Positions 12,608 to 25,327 of a stretch of DNA of 64,000 bases are shown here, one piece after another. The first letter of the stretch is position 1. Every line of letters begins with the position of its first letter. This DNA comes from Diadema setosum (lineage: Eukaryota; Echinodermata; Echinoidea; Diadematoida; Diadematidae): contig NC_092701.1 in assembly GCF_964275005.1 (NCBI RefSeq), forward strand, positions 35,913,520-35,977,519. The letters run 5' to 3'. The notes under the pieces are model-generated. The model made no database searches. It was not told the origin of the DNA and was given only the letters and a program-made list of their open reading frames with translations. The position numbers were made by a program, and so were the translations under genes.

Positions 12608-12634
12608 TTTTTTTTTTTTGGGGGGGGGGGGGGG
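12608..12634. repeat. T-run joined to G-run
   Basis: A T-tract passing directly into a run of about 14 G. Similar T/G joins occur at 34275-34301 and 47216-47239. Confidence 0.9.
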
Positions 12635-13055
12635 AATAATGAGGGAACATATTGCCGTCCTCTCGCTAATAGTTGACATACGAGATGCATGCATTCACAA
12701 ACATAGATAATAATTTGCCCTCTTGGTTATAGTATTTTAGTGGGAGATACACCAAAGCATACTAGTTAATCACCGTTATAATCTTGTGGACTGTCTCGTT
12801 TTAAGGGCAACCATAACAGCAGCGCTCGAAGGAATATATATATCATATAGGAAATATAACCTATCCGGTGGGTATCCCGTCACCTTTCTACGCGCCACTC
12901 GGCAGGTCGACAATAAGAAGACAACATGATTAAACGGGTGGGGAAACTCTCACCTCCTTCGGACAGCCTATCTTTCATCTCTATATTTTTTTCCCCCAGA
13001 GAGTAGAGTCCCTTCCTTTCCGTGTTCACTTCCCATTTCGTTCCATTCCATGTGA

Positions 13056-13159
13056 AGTATGGGGCGCCAAGTGTCGCATTGCCTTTTTTCGTTACGAACA
13101 GTCGACGAAATGACTGGTTTCATACGAAGTAGGCCATGCGACACTTGGCGTCCCATACT
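13056..13159. repeat. Inverted repeat AGTATGGGGCGCCAAGTGTC
   Basis: 23-bp arms (13056-13078 and 13137-13159) differ at one position and enclose 58 bp. It could be a small MITE or a cruciform-forming site. Confidence 0.7.
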
Positions 13160-13555
13160 GAAGATTCCATGAATGAGTTGGTGATGATATACTGCTCAAC
13201 CAACCGAAAACGGGCCATACACACGGTCTGTGATTGTATGTAACCCCCCCCCCCCATCATTTCCCTACCCCCTCGCATGCAACTTTCTCGTTTGTATTTC
13301 CGAACGATACACACTAGCCTTCAACTTTCATTGATGCAGTTTTGAAGCTTGACATCCTGTTTCATTGCTGTTTATTTTCATACCTTTCTCTTTGGAATAA
13401 AAATGAGTTCCACCTGAATACAGACATTGTTTCTCTTCCCGGAGAAAGGTGGTATACACCATGATGCATCTTTACTTGTTTTGGCATTTCTACAGTTTCC
13501 AGGCTCTGAGCTCTCTAATTATACGTTTGCTTTGGCAAATGACGTTGGCTTTGGT

Positions 13556-13622
13556 AATTTGTTTGTTTGTTTGTCTGTCTGTCTGTTTGGTTGGCTGTTT
13601 GTTTAGTTGGTTGTTTGGTTGG
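13556..13622. repeat. GTTT/GTCT simple sequence
   Basis: TTTG, TCTG and TTGG quadruplets in tandem. Confidence 0.85.
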
Positions 13623-14539
13623 TCTTTTCCTACTAAAAGACTTCTATTTTAGCATAATGGGAAGAAAGCCAGGCATCAGATCAACTTTGTTTTTGAAAAC
13701 GAGCTCTCACTCATGCAAAAGGGGTGAAGTGAAAACACAATATATAAGTCATTTTGACGCATTTATCATATAGACCACTCTTCGTGAAAACTAAAAATAT
13801 CGAAATTCAGAACATTCCAACAACTGGAGATATCAAACTAGCCATTAAAACATTACAGTCGCTTAAGTCGCTTAATTTTACACAAAATTAACGTCAGTTT
13901 ATAGTTATTGCAGCTTTCAAGTTTGTGACTTTATGAAAAGGTTTCATGTCATGATAGGTCAGAAGCTGATCGAAGTCACGCCTATAGAGAAGCAATACTT
14001 CGTGTACTGTACAGTGTTTTACTGTCATCTGACGACTGCCAGGAAAGAACCCGTATAAGATAGTAGTATAACACAACATGCTGAGAGAGAGAGAGAGAGT
14101 GCATATCCGGTTCGTACTGGATAGGAGAGGGAAGGTGGAAAGATTACGATTACAAGTCAAAACATATCAAGAATCTGAACCAAACGACTCTGACAAAAAC
14201 ACAGAATGCCATTGGACACCATCCAAATATACCACTCAATACATTGTGTTGTTTCCTCTTGCATTTTATACCTTCTCGTATTACGTCTTGTAATTATGTT
14301 ACAGTTGTTGCCTTAATCTTTTATTACCATCATTAATATTTCCTCATCCTATATCCTTCTATCTCTCCTTCCTCTTCTCCCTTCTTTTCTTTTGTACTCG
14401 GAATAGATTTCATGAGATGGATGACGCGGTGATAATGATAATATCACATAAACGTCTCTCTGTTGTTTTACAATCTGTCCACATCAAGATAGAGCACAGA
14501 TTCTCATTCTTCACTTCGATCTGTATTCCGTGAATACCG

Positions 14540-14925
14540 AAGTATTCACAGAACACATCAGTGAGGTTTGAGGTTTTTCTGCGCAACTATTGGTGGCTAA
14601 GAAGGCCAGAACCTTTCGTGACGTCACACATGAACGACGATGTAAAGAAAATATAATAAGGAGTAAATTCCACAAAATGTCATTTTCTTCAATGATACGA
14701 CTTTCCCTCGATTTGTTAATGACATGATATGTAAAGGACAATTTCATTCGCCCGATATAAAGTCTTAAGTCACGTGCTCTTTCAGCATTCCGCAACAAAA
14801 CATCAAATACAATAGTTTAAATCAAAACTCCCCACAGCTGTAACATTGGAACGGATTGTTCGATTTTCCGTTAATTTCACTGATGTGTTGGTCATATATT
14901 TCTACATTTAGTGAAACAATACATA
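14540..14925. mobile_element. Decayed copy of the 31-kb hairpin element
   Basis: AGAACACATCAGTGAGGTTT on the left and AACGGATTGTTCGATTTTCC plus CACTGATGTGTTGG on the right match the arms of the element at 31054-31619 with many substitutions. Confidence 0.5.
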
Positions 14926-15407
14926 TAGTTAGCACAGTTTCCTATAAAGTACCACCTCAGTTGATTTACATGTGTTGCATCGAATATACACATACCTGCT
15001 ACTCCATAATAAAAACGTGAAACTTTGTAACTATTATACATTTCCTTCTTCGTCACTCCAGTCTATCTATTCACAGTCTGTCTATAATTATCTTTCTACT
15101 TTATATATCTCTCTCTATATATCTGTCTATCCATCTTTCTATCTTCCTTTCCATGTTTCTAATATCTATCTACCCATTCATATTTAAATCATTTTCCCTT
15201 AACTAACTAACATTATTTCACCGCTATTGATCAGTATTTATCTTACTTTTTTTTTTCAATGTCTTACTCGATGTAATGCGTACACTAGGTATTTTTTAAT
15301 ACATGTTGAGATTTCACGTATTGGCTCCACGAAGAAATGAAGAAACAAACTAGTAATGCATTTTTGGCCAAAATTGCGTTACCAATTTTTTTCCCCATAT
15401 ATATATA

Positions 15408-15444
15408 AATGAATAAATAAATAAATGAATAAATAAATAAATGA

Positions 15445-15490
<46 letters not shown>
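15408..15490. repeat. (ATAA)n and (TA)n compound microsatellite
   Basis: AAATGAATAAATAAATA-type units followed by about 20 TA units. Confidence 0.95.
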
Positions 15491-15493
<3 letters not shown>

Positions 15494-17490
15494 TCTCTTT
15501 ACTTATCTTTCTACCTAATATCTCTCTCTATACATCTGTCTATCCACCTTCTTTTTTTTAATCTCTCTATCTATTCATTCATCTATCCATCTCTGTTATT
15601 TGCGCATAATTAGAGAGCGTGATTTCCCCACCGAGGAAGAGTCCTGCCCCCATCCATCCCACACAGACTCAAAGGTGTCACACCTGATAAATCTCTTTCC
15701 CGCATCTACCCCGAGATATGGCATTTACCCTCCGTCTGCTGACAGCGTTACACTATATAATGTTGTGGAATTTTTTCCCTTCCTTCCCACGAGATATCGG
15801 TATCCAATTCCCCGTGGCACAAGAAATGAAAACATATATTTGAAGATACATCATCTCTTCGTTGCAGAGACCCTTTTCTCATTTTATATTTCGTACCTTC
15901 GCCATTTCGTTCTGGTCGATATTCCCGGTGTCCGGTGGAGCAGAAACGTGAACACTTTTAGCGATATTATTAGAATCATCTTGTGTACTTCACGCCCGCC
16001 TTATTCCAAGCGGGGGTATAAGCGTTTTATTGCATTGCCAATGTAGCAGGACATTATGTCCCCTTGCCTGGCACCGGACGCTCTTTAAAATTCATTAGAG
16101 GTCAGCACTTACATCTATCTCTTCCATGGACATATGATGGACACGTTAAATTTGTATTCATTTTAATTCGAGGATTTGAATTAAAATAAAAAAATCAAAG
16201 AACTTCCCTGAAAGTGTGTATAACAGTGTGAAACAAGGATATGAAATTATGTTCTTTATTATTCTTTATTTACAACACAATATGTATATATATATATATA
16301 TATATAATGAATGTGCAATCAGTGTCATCGTGTACACCATCTTCACTTCCTTGAGGAACAGGTTATCATTAAACATGATATTGTGTGTGAGCGACCAAAC
16401 GTCCAGTCGTGGTAATAAGTGGAGCAGGGATCGCGGGAAAGGACCACCTTTCCAAATGGAGTTTAATGATGTAGAATAAACGTACATTCTGTGAGGACAC
16501 TTTCTCATTTCAACGGACGAGTTTCCCCGTGAGGCGAGAGAGGCGGTTACGGAGGATTTCGCGTTTTGCAGACCGTATACGAGACAGATAGATCCAGTTA
16601 TACATTTTGCATATTTATAGCACTATTCCATGTGAGAGCACATAAACATTCATTAACCCACATGTATCTGTGCGGATTTACATACGCACTTGGCCATGAC
16701 TGCGTATTATAATCGTGTTTTTTTTTTTTTTTTTTGGCATCCACGTGAGTATGATACAAGGATGTTTTATTGACGTCATAACTTGAATTCCACTTTTATC
16801 TTCATGATAGGTAAACTCTGTAACTGCATAAATACACTCACACACACGCACATGCACGCACACACACAAACACACGCGTGCTTATAATATCAATCATCAA
16901 CGCGCACACTACAAATAAATGATATTTGCTGTATTATAGAGAACACACCGTTGAATCTCATCAGTTCCTTGTACACGTATTACGTTATCATCTGTTTTTG
17001 ATTAGTTTGCTTACATGAAAATATTCCTTGGAGTATTTTGTGAAGCCTTCTCTTGCCTTTGGGCATAAGTAGGTGAAATCCGTCATTCATCATTGATTTA
17101 ACTGTACTTATAAAAATATACACACGCTACTTGATGATAGAGAGAAGTTTCAATGTGTTTACGGGAGGGGGTATGACCTCTATTCTTTTTTGAAAAGAAA
17201 TGATCAATGATACATAAATGACAATAAATGGGCATAATAAATGGCCGTCTGAAGGGATGGGTGTTTGGTGGCACAGGTTGGCAGAATCAAACGAGCAAAG
17301 CGGTTATAGAGGTCTCATTAGAAAAAAAAAAGTAATCCTTTAAGAGAGTGTCAGAATTTCAAAGTTTCAGATTTTTAAAAACAAATAGTGATAGGAGCAA
17401 TGGAAGAAGGTGATTATCACTTCACAAGTCTCCAAGTGACCAATAGAATGATGTTAACCAAATTGTTGTTTATGCAATAGAATCAGTGAG

Positions 17491-17575
17491 TGGGGCGCTG
17501 TGGCATAGTCGATAAGAATTCCGACTCCGAATCGGAGGACCCGAGTTCAAGTCCAGCCTGGTGCTTACGTCTTGA
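17491..17575 (+). mobile_element. tRNA-derived SINE, truncated copy (family 1)
   Basis: GGGGCGCTGTGGCATAGTCG with an A-box-like start and a CCGAGTTCAAGTCC B box, then GTGCTTACGTCTTG. It shares its head almost exactly with the longer copy at 33201. It lacks the body and tail. Confidence 0.8.
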
Positions 17576-18908
17576 AAAGTTCATGAATTCTATTATTCTT
17601 CGTCAGATATTGGAAAAAACTGTTAGAGCCTACCATTCGTTTATCTAATTCATTTTGTTTATGGAAGTGCGTGAGTACTGGTGTTGAATTGCACCTTAAC
17701 AGCAGAAAGTGAAAATCGTCATGTAGACAGGTAAAGAGAGAGCGAAGCTAGATTGAAACCACCAACTACAGCACCGGACCTATGTGCTTTCAAGCCTTTC
17801 AAACATATAACAAGCCTTCTAAAAATATATCGTGATAGTGTGACATACGGGAGAATAAAAATCTACAAGCTTGCTTCGGGGTATTCTATCGATGGAAATG
17901 TGAAAGTCATATTTGTGTTGTTCGTAGGTTGTTCCCAGCCTCATGCGGTGACAATGTATTCAATGGCTGCTTTAAATGTTATGGATGATTCGTCAAGATC
18001 TACTATGCACAATGAACGATTGCGTTTTCTTGCCGAAGTCTGGCAACTATCATTAGTGGTCATAATATAAGACAAAGGCAACTGCATTTCATTTAGGCCT
18101 ATCATTATTATCTCAAACAACCACCACTGCAATACCGTCATACACCTAAAATAGAAAATTATTGACAAACGTACTAAAAATAGCTACAAACTTCCTGACT
18201 AGAAATAGATACAGAAAATGCAGTTAGGTCATCACGTACAGTATCGACAATATCCTGTGCACCGTCATTTTAATCCCTTTGTTCGTTTATCTTTCATACT
18301 TGAGAAAAAAAAAAAAACTCTCAACAGCCTTGGGTAACTTTGATACTTCCCTCATACTCACACAACATGTTTCTGTACGTCACATAATAACGCCTCCAGC
18401 TAAATTACTCTAAACTCACCCTCTGTTTATCTGCCCCTTCTCTCCCCCACCCCCATCTCGCTCGCTCTCTCTCTCTCTCTCTCTGACACATCCCGTAGGT
18501 GTTGTGTTTGTTCTTGACTCCTCATTGTTTTGATATGTAATCAAGATGTCATGTATCTGTTTTTCCTTCGACATCTCACTTAGCCGAGAACATCTTTAAA
18601 ACAACAACAACAACGACGACGAAACAGACGAAAGAAGACGAACGTTGCATTCCACACGCGTGTATCAGTGCCAAGATGCAAATATCGATAGTGATCGGAT
18701 CGAAATGCGTGCTCGGATTATGATGTTATCGACTGCGATGACACATCGTGCGAAATAGAATGAAATATTCCCGCCATACCAATGAATCACTGGTGTACAC
18801 GTGTCGTCTGCTACAGATACGGGTGAGACACTGGGAAAGCCGTTTGGAACAACAATCTCGATATCGTAGTCTTGAGAGATACACTCCATCGAGTTTGATT
18901 TCCAAAAC
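17576..18908. other. No gene recognised
   Basis: CT repeat at 18465-18484. A minus-strand ATG frame of 74 codons at 18889-18665 has balanced composition but no known motif. Confidence 0.5.
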
Positions 18909-19282
18909 TTAAAGGGATGGAACAGTTTCGGTTGAGATGGGGATTCAGGTTGTTTTTGAGATAATGAAAAACCTTTTATGAAATATGAAAGAGCGTGTAA
19001 CTCTAAAAAGAAATTCAAAGTTTATTCGATGAAAATTGGATTTGAAATGGCGGAGTATCCAAAACAAAGCGATCCTTATGAAAGGTTGGACACACCTTTT
19101 TTTTAGGATCTCTTTGTTTTACTTTGTTTTTGGATATCTCAAAACAGACTTTCATCAAATAAACTTTGAATTCCTCTTAGAATTAAATGCTCTTTAAAAT
19201 TCAGAAAGTGGTTTGTAAGTATCTATAGCAAAAAGTTAAAAGCTGAGTCCTTACCTCAACTAAAATTATACTAACCCTTTAA
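18909..19282. mobile_element. TTAAAGGGATGG MITE, copy 1
   Basis: Begins TTAAAGGGATGGAACAG and ends ACTAACCCTTTAA. The inner arms 'AAGTTTATTCGATGAAAATTGG' and 'TCATCAAATAAACTTTGAATTC' are inverted. It is the same family as 60171-60560. TTAA ends suggest piggyBac-like target choice. Confidence 0.75.
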
Positions 19283-20729
19283 GAAGTTCATCATACAACA
19301 CTAGAATAAGTTGCCCAATAGCTTGAAAAAACAAACAAACAAACAAACAAACCCAACAACCACACACAAACAAGTAACCGAACGACCCTATGATACAGGA
19401 TCTAATTCCACTTCTTTTATTTGAAATAAAATATATCAATTATATATTTTGTATTGCTTTTGAGCATTCCTTCATATATTTCTAGTATTTTCATACGCTC
19501 AAAATGATTTGCAAACTTATATGAAGTTCATTTATTGTACATTGTAATATTAATTTATGCACTTACTTTCAATAGAAATTCATATATGTATATATATATA
19601 TATATATATATAAACAACTTTTCTTTTGGAAATGTAAAAATAAGTAAATGAATGAATGAATATGCAGAAAGGTTTATTAGATGTTGAGAAATAAAAAAAA
19701 AAAGACTTATCACTTTCATGATGAATTACAAAGTTCCACTGCTACATCCCGATCATTAGCCTTTTAAAACAAATACACTTTGTCTACAGAAGCATGAGAA
19801 CTAGCAATACAATGGCCTTAGGAATAGCAGTCCGACACTGGCCACATATACATTGTATCATATATACGGTGCTGATGAAAAATGACATTTTCATTGGCGC
19901 GGCTGTACATCATAATCAATTCGCTCCATGCATTTATCAAAATCGTCAAGCACAGTTGAAAATTGCTTGTGTTCATAAATGGATTTTTGGAACTTTCTCT
20001 TAACAGTTTGATAATTAATGGTTGACAGAAAGTCAGAGGGGGCTGGGGGGGGGGTTAGAAAAGAGTGAAGGGTTGGCAACTGAGTTAGAAGTTCATTCTG
20101 AAGAGTAAGTGTGATTCTATACAATGTTCAAGTTTGACGTCAAGGAATAGAGTAAAACCAGACGATTAGAACGGTCTCTTCAAAATCGGACTTAACACAA
20201 AAAAGTCGCGATTTCACAACGGTATTAGTCTTAACCTCTTTGAGTGGCTCACAATGTACAAGCATGCTTTTCAGTGGACCTCTCAGTTCTTTTTTTTTTC
20301 TCTAAATATAACTTTGAATTTTGTCTGTATGCATGTGTTATCGTTATTTGTTAACTATCATTTTTTTTTACACAGTCGAATGTATGCCTATATATGTTAT
20401 GTTCATATTATGTTATATTATGTATATGTTATGTTTTGCTGGGAAAAAAAGAATGAAAATAAATGAATTGACTTGAATTGAATTGAGTTAAACCACATGC
20501 TTTCTTTGACAAAAAGTGCGATGCCAATATCTCACGAATCTCACATGAAAGCGAATACAAATTATCCAAAATTTCTTTTATTTTCATACATGAAATCAAT
20601 CAAAATAAGAGATATTCTTCTCATAAAATTACTACAACCCAGTCACGATGGGTTTTACAGGCAAAGACGTCGCACTTGCTAAATCACCAACCAAACACCT
20701 AATTTCAATAATATTACTGGTTCCATGAC
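19283..20729. other. No gene recognised
   Basis: CAAA repeats at 19326-19351, TA repeats at 19584-19611, and a possible LINE tail at 20254-20490. Confidence 0.5.
20254..20490 (+). mobile_element. Possible LINE 3' tail
   Basis: T-rich 3'UTR-like sequence ends in AAATAAATGAATTGACTTGAA and short TTGAA repeats, the form of tail left by CR1/L2-like elements. There is no coding part to confirm it. Confidence 0.35.
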
Positions 20730-20918
20730 ATTTGCTCCTGCGACAATATTGCTCCTATGAAATACCTTCAAGCTAAGCCAAACAAAAATTCTACCCACAA
20801 ACATAACTCTAAAACCCTAACCCTAATCGTCACATCAAACTAAACCTAAAACCCCATTACAACCCTATCCATGAATCTTTGGAGAAAATTAGACCGCAGG
20901 AATTGTCGCAGGAGCAAA
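20730..20918. mobile_element. TTTGCTCCTGCGACAAT MITE, copy 1
   Basis: TTTGCTCCTGCGACAAT at the left and ATTGTCGCAGGAGCAAA at the right are exact inverted ends. The interior includes telomere-like AACCCTAACCCTAA. Confidence 0.8.
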
Positions 20919-23900
20919 GTCGTGTATTACTAGCTACAAAGCAACAGGAGAGTGTTGAAGAGAAGGCAATGTTACCACCTCTCCAAATTGCGTGTATCCG
21001 TTGGCAACAATATGACGCTGACATGCATTAACATATCTTACTGTCGCTTTTGATGACATTTCAGTCAATCTGTTTATATTATTATATTCTTTTTTAATTA
21101 TCAAAGTAATCTTGACACAACGTGGAATTTCACTTTAAGAGCTTGCTACATAATAACCGAGTCCATGTGAGTCGTATTGTAGCTGTATATACACAATGTA
21201 TATCTCCCAAGGTATTGATGACTTTTGGACTTCGCGCAGGAGATACTCAAACACAGATTTATCAGATATTGAGATCAAACTTCATGTCTCCATTGTAATT
21301 GTAATTACAAAAAGGGCAAAGGTCAACGAGACAACATCAGACCGTCACCGTCTTAACACGAATCCTCAAGAGTTATTTGCAGATATCTCCATAATTATTG
21401 TAATGCGGTTCCTTAGAAGAAGAGAAGGCTTTGAGAACTTCAGTGTGTTTGTGTGCAAAGTATGCCGCCATTAACCAAATTTGCCAGAAATGGAAACAAA
21501 TCAAAGCAGAAGTCATTGTTTATTGTCGGTTCATATTCAACAATAAATTACAGTGATTTATAGACAGCTCTCAGATTGAACATCTTCATATATTAAACGT
21601 TACAAATTGCCTCGGAGTTGCCCTCTGATGGTGGCTTAGCTTTCTGAATTTATCTACCAGACTTCCTCGTATGCAAATGGTAGAGGAAAAGGACACATGA
21701 TTCAAGATAAAGGGACTTTGAAACATAACACCACGAGAAAGCAAGAAATCTGTACGATTAGAATTATCACAAAACTGTTAACTCTCAACGACCATTATAT
21801 AATATGCATAAATTTGAGAGTGGGGAAATTTTGTTAGCCCCTCTAACATCATAGTTCTTTTTTTAATGCACTTTTTTTTCCTGCAATTACAGTTTTGGGT
21901 CTCGGCAGCTGCCTTGAGGGGATTGTTGTTGTTTTTCTTTTCCTGACGGCTCCATGCAGTCATTTGCCCATTCCTCCATACCATACTTGAGATTTACACT
22001 TGACACTGCTTTATAGGTGGTGATGAGGACATAACGTTTCCGTAAGAGGTATATTACTGTATCAAAGTTTCTGTATAAGAAGGAGCTAACCACGCATTAA
22101 TAGGTATAATGTAAGTCTAAATACTATGTAACGTACAATTATATGCCAAAATATAACATCAAACTTAAAAAAAAAATAAAATGCAAACCCAAACCAAATT
22201 AAAACAGAAAGACAGACAGAAGTGGGCCGACAGGGACCAGCGAAACTTTGTACAAATGCGGAAGTTCATTGACGAAAATGGAAAGCGCTGTAGCACTGAT
22301 AAGGTTTAGTGGGACTGTTGTTCATATCTTTTCCATATAGTTTCTGTTTAAAGAGAATGATAAGGCGAGGGAATTACATGAGTGTCGAGTTATTGAATAC
22401 GGGTCGAATTCTAGACAAGCAACGATTATCTCGTCTACACTTCCAATACAATATTCCAATAGTTCACGTCATGTCACAAATAACATCTTATTCTAATAAC
22501 CGTGAAAAGACAAAAAAAAAAAAAAAAGAAAGAAGAAAATACAGTCTCACAAAAAGTTTCATAATACCTCTAATGGTTGTCTCCAACATCAAAATTCAAA
22601 ATAAAATCATGATATTACTCCTGCTCCAGACCAATACATAATCATCATATAGGCAGCATTTCTTTTCCTCTTTTTATCACGAGCAACGGCTATCACCGTG
22701 CTTAACCGGCACGCGCCAGGAGCTTGTATAATCATACATCTATTTACATGGTGTAATACATCGGCGCTGTTGACAGAAATCGCAATTCCCCTTCAAGTTT
22801 ACATACACTGCTTCCTTGTAAGAAAACAAAAGGAACTAACAATCATCAGGCTGCAAAGTGAGTTTGTTTTATTCCCCACTTTCCTTTGGATTACCCAAAA
22901 TTACTTCCTCTTACAAGAACGCAATCATAGATCGAAGTGTACGTCAGCAGAAACTCGCTTTGCATGTTTATCACGCTCGTGCCACTTACAATGTAATGAC
23001 CTAGAAATTATTCTTCATGTCGGTGAATTCCAAACTATTCTTTATCAAGGTTATTCAAAGTGCTTAGCAGCTAGAAAAAAAAAAACACCTTGAATCGTTC
23101 CCGGGGAAAGCACCCTTGTCACGCAACACTGCACCTATAACATATATAGGAGTAAATACAGCATCGTGTTTACTTTTGCTTCTTCAATGCATTACCAAGG
23201 TTGCTCGTGCAAATACTCAAAAATGTGGTGGAGGATTTCAGCTTTTCCTTCTAACTGGATTTCCTCATCTATCTAATTCTGGGGATTTCCCGTTGTTGAA
23301 GTAGCAAACGATGATATTCTTTCTTTGACTGAAGAGATATAGAGGTGAATGCTTCCGAAATTGTAAGTGATAGACCCTAACAATAGATTCATTGTATAGT
23401 TTTCAGCGTCGGTCTAGAATGCGTGGTCAAAAGTTATTCTGTTTTCTCTCTTCCTATACTATTTCCCGCTAATCCTCTTTCCTCATATGATATTAAATAT
23501 CAGTCTCTATATCTCCCTTTCCTAGAATCATACTTCCCGTAATGTCTTCCATTACGACTACAGCTCCAAAAGGGGAACCATATATTGGAATATCACCTCA
23601 TCCAGCCTTAGGAAGAAACAGCAACATTTACATTGCGATACGTTGAAAGCATACCTCATAAACCAAGTTCCCTTTATTTAAGGTGGTAAAGGGCTTCTTT
23701 TTTTTCCTGCTTCCGCTTCTGTTCTCAACCTTTCCCCCAACCGCACCATCAATGTGAATATCTGCACGTACCTACAAAATGATACAAAGGTATCGTAAGG
23801 GAACAGAAAAAGAAGACCTACTTCCACTGCGAAGGATGATGTGAGTGTGAAAATAATTATCTTAGAAAAAAAATCAGCGATTACCAAGTATATATCTGAA

Positions 23901-25117
23901 CTGCAGTAGGAAATATGTGTGTGTAAGAAAGAAAAGTAAGTCTGGAAAAAAAAAACACGACATCTAAAAAAACAGTACAGGCATATCATGAATTACAAAT
24001 ACGTAAAATGACCGGGTAAGATGGGGATGGGGTGGTTGGTAAAAATACAAAAACAGATGTGATTAGACGAACTGGCAGAAGGCAACGACATGAGGGAAAT
24101 TTCTTATCGCGTTACACAGGCTCCGCCTCATTAGATATGTATCACATTGGATGCATATCAAGGTACCATATAGTATAGCTAGTAACCACTTGTGTTGATC
24201 ATACTAAGTCCAGAATAGACCGACGATACTGCAGAGTAGTAGCATGCGCACTCGGCATCACACCTTTTCTTTTCAACAAGGAGCGAAGCTGTTTGTTTTG
24301 GCGTGGTAAAAAGACACCACGGATGTATATGAAAACAAGAAATGAATACAATGGCGATATTTTTTTCTGTGTGTGTTCGTGTGTGTGTGCGCTGGACACG
24401 GTACAGCCTTGGAATCTTTACACAAAAGACACTATTGAACAAAACAATCGATGAGACACACTTATAACAATCTCTCACAAATAGTTGCAATGAGTGGGAA
24501 AAGATATTATTATCTCTCCGCAGCTTCCTGTGCAAACTCAATGCAGACAGAACAACAAGGTTCTATTGCCATTTTATTTTCAGTGAAAGATTACGCGCTT
24601 TCTTTCTATTCGTTTTGAGCTATGAAAGTACATACTATAGTACATGTACGTAAATGGCAAGCTGTGATTGTGTACCGTATACTGATCTATTATATATGTG
24701 TTGACCGGCAGTTTTCATTGCAGACAAACGCAGCAAGCGAATGTTTCTTCACTCATGATACTCCTCAATGGTTGTCGATAGAGGGCTACTACATTGTTAA
24801 GAGAAAACGAAAAAGATTACCTAGAGAATAGGGAAACGGGAACATGAAGAAGTCCCCCCCCCCCCCTTTTTAAAACTTTACATTGAAGAAACAGGAGCGG
24901 TGAAGTGTGATAACAAAGAATGATTACATGGAACTCTCTCTCTAATTTTCTTTGCTGATTACTCTCTATTGTGCCAAGTGTTCAGTCCAGGAATTACGCG
25001 GCAGACATTTCCTGCACTTCCTCTTCTAGTTCCTTGACATCAAAAAGATAGGATCATTGTGTTTCCGCATTCCGTACATGACTGTGTTCGCAGACGTATA
25101 CTGTTAGGGTATACATC
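20919..25117. other. No gene recognised
   Basis: AT-rich unique sequence with A-runs. A plus-strand ATG frame of 92 codons (21196-21474) has no recognised motif. No element boundaries found. Confidence 0.5.
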
Positions 25118-25327
25118 CCGTTTCATAAAGATTGAGCGTAAGTTTCAATCAAATGCGTTTCATAAACAACCTTCGATCTACTGAAAATTATGCTTGATTT
25201 TTCTTGAAATCAAGCGTGTCTTTATGAAACAGGACTTGCGCTCAATATTGAACTTACGCTTGATTCATCGAGCTACGCTCAATGAATCGAGCGTAAGATC
25301 AATAGCAACTCTTTATGAAACAGGCCC
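25118..25327. mobile_element. Foldback element with CCGTTTCATAAAG ends
   Basis: CCCGTTTCATAAAGATTGAG at the left and CTTTATGAAACAGG at the right. The interior repeats GAGCGTAAG and its complement several times (TTACGCTCAA-type units), giving a multi-stem foldback. Confidence 0.7.

Larger units (their letters stand above)
12167..17490. other. Upstream region of AIF1, no gene recognised
   Basis: CA-rich and T/G tracts, the 13056 inverted repeat, a decayed hairpin element at 14540, TA repeats, and a perfect 10-bp inverted repeat ATTTTAATTC (16160-16169 with 16178-16187). An open frame without an early Met spans 15600-16046. Confidence 0.5.

Noticed and set aside
22698..23093. 131-codon plus-strand frame
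   Set aside because: No ATG at the start, low-complexity flanks, no splice signals at either end and no recognised motif.
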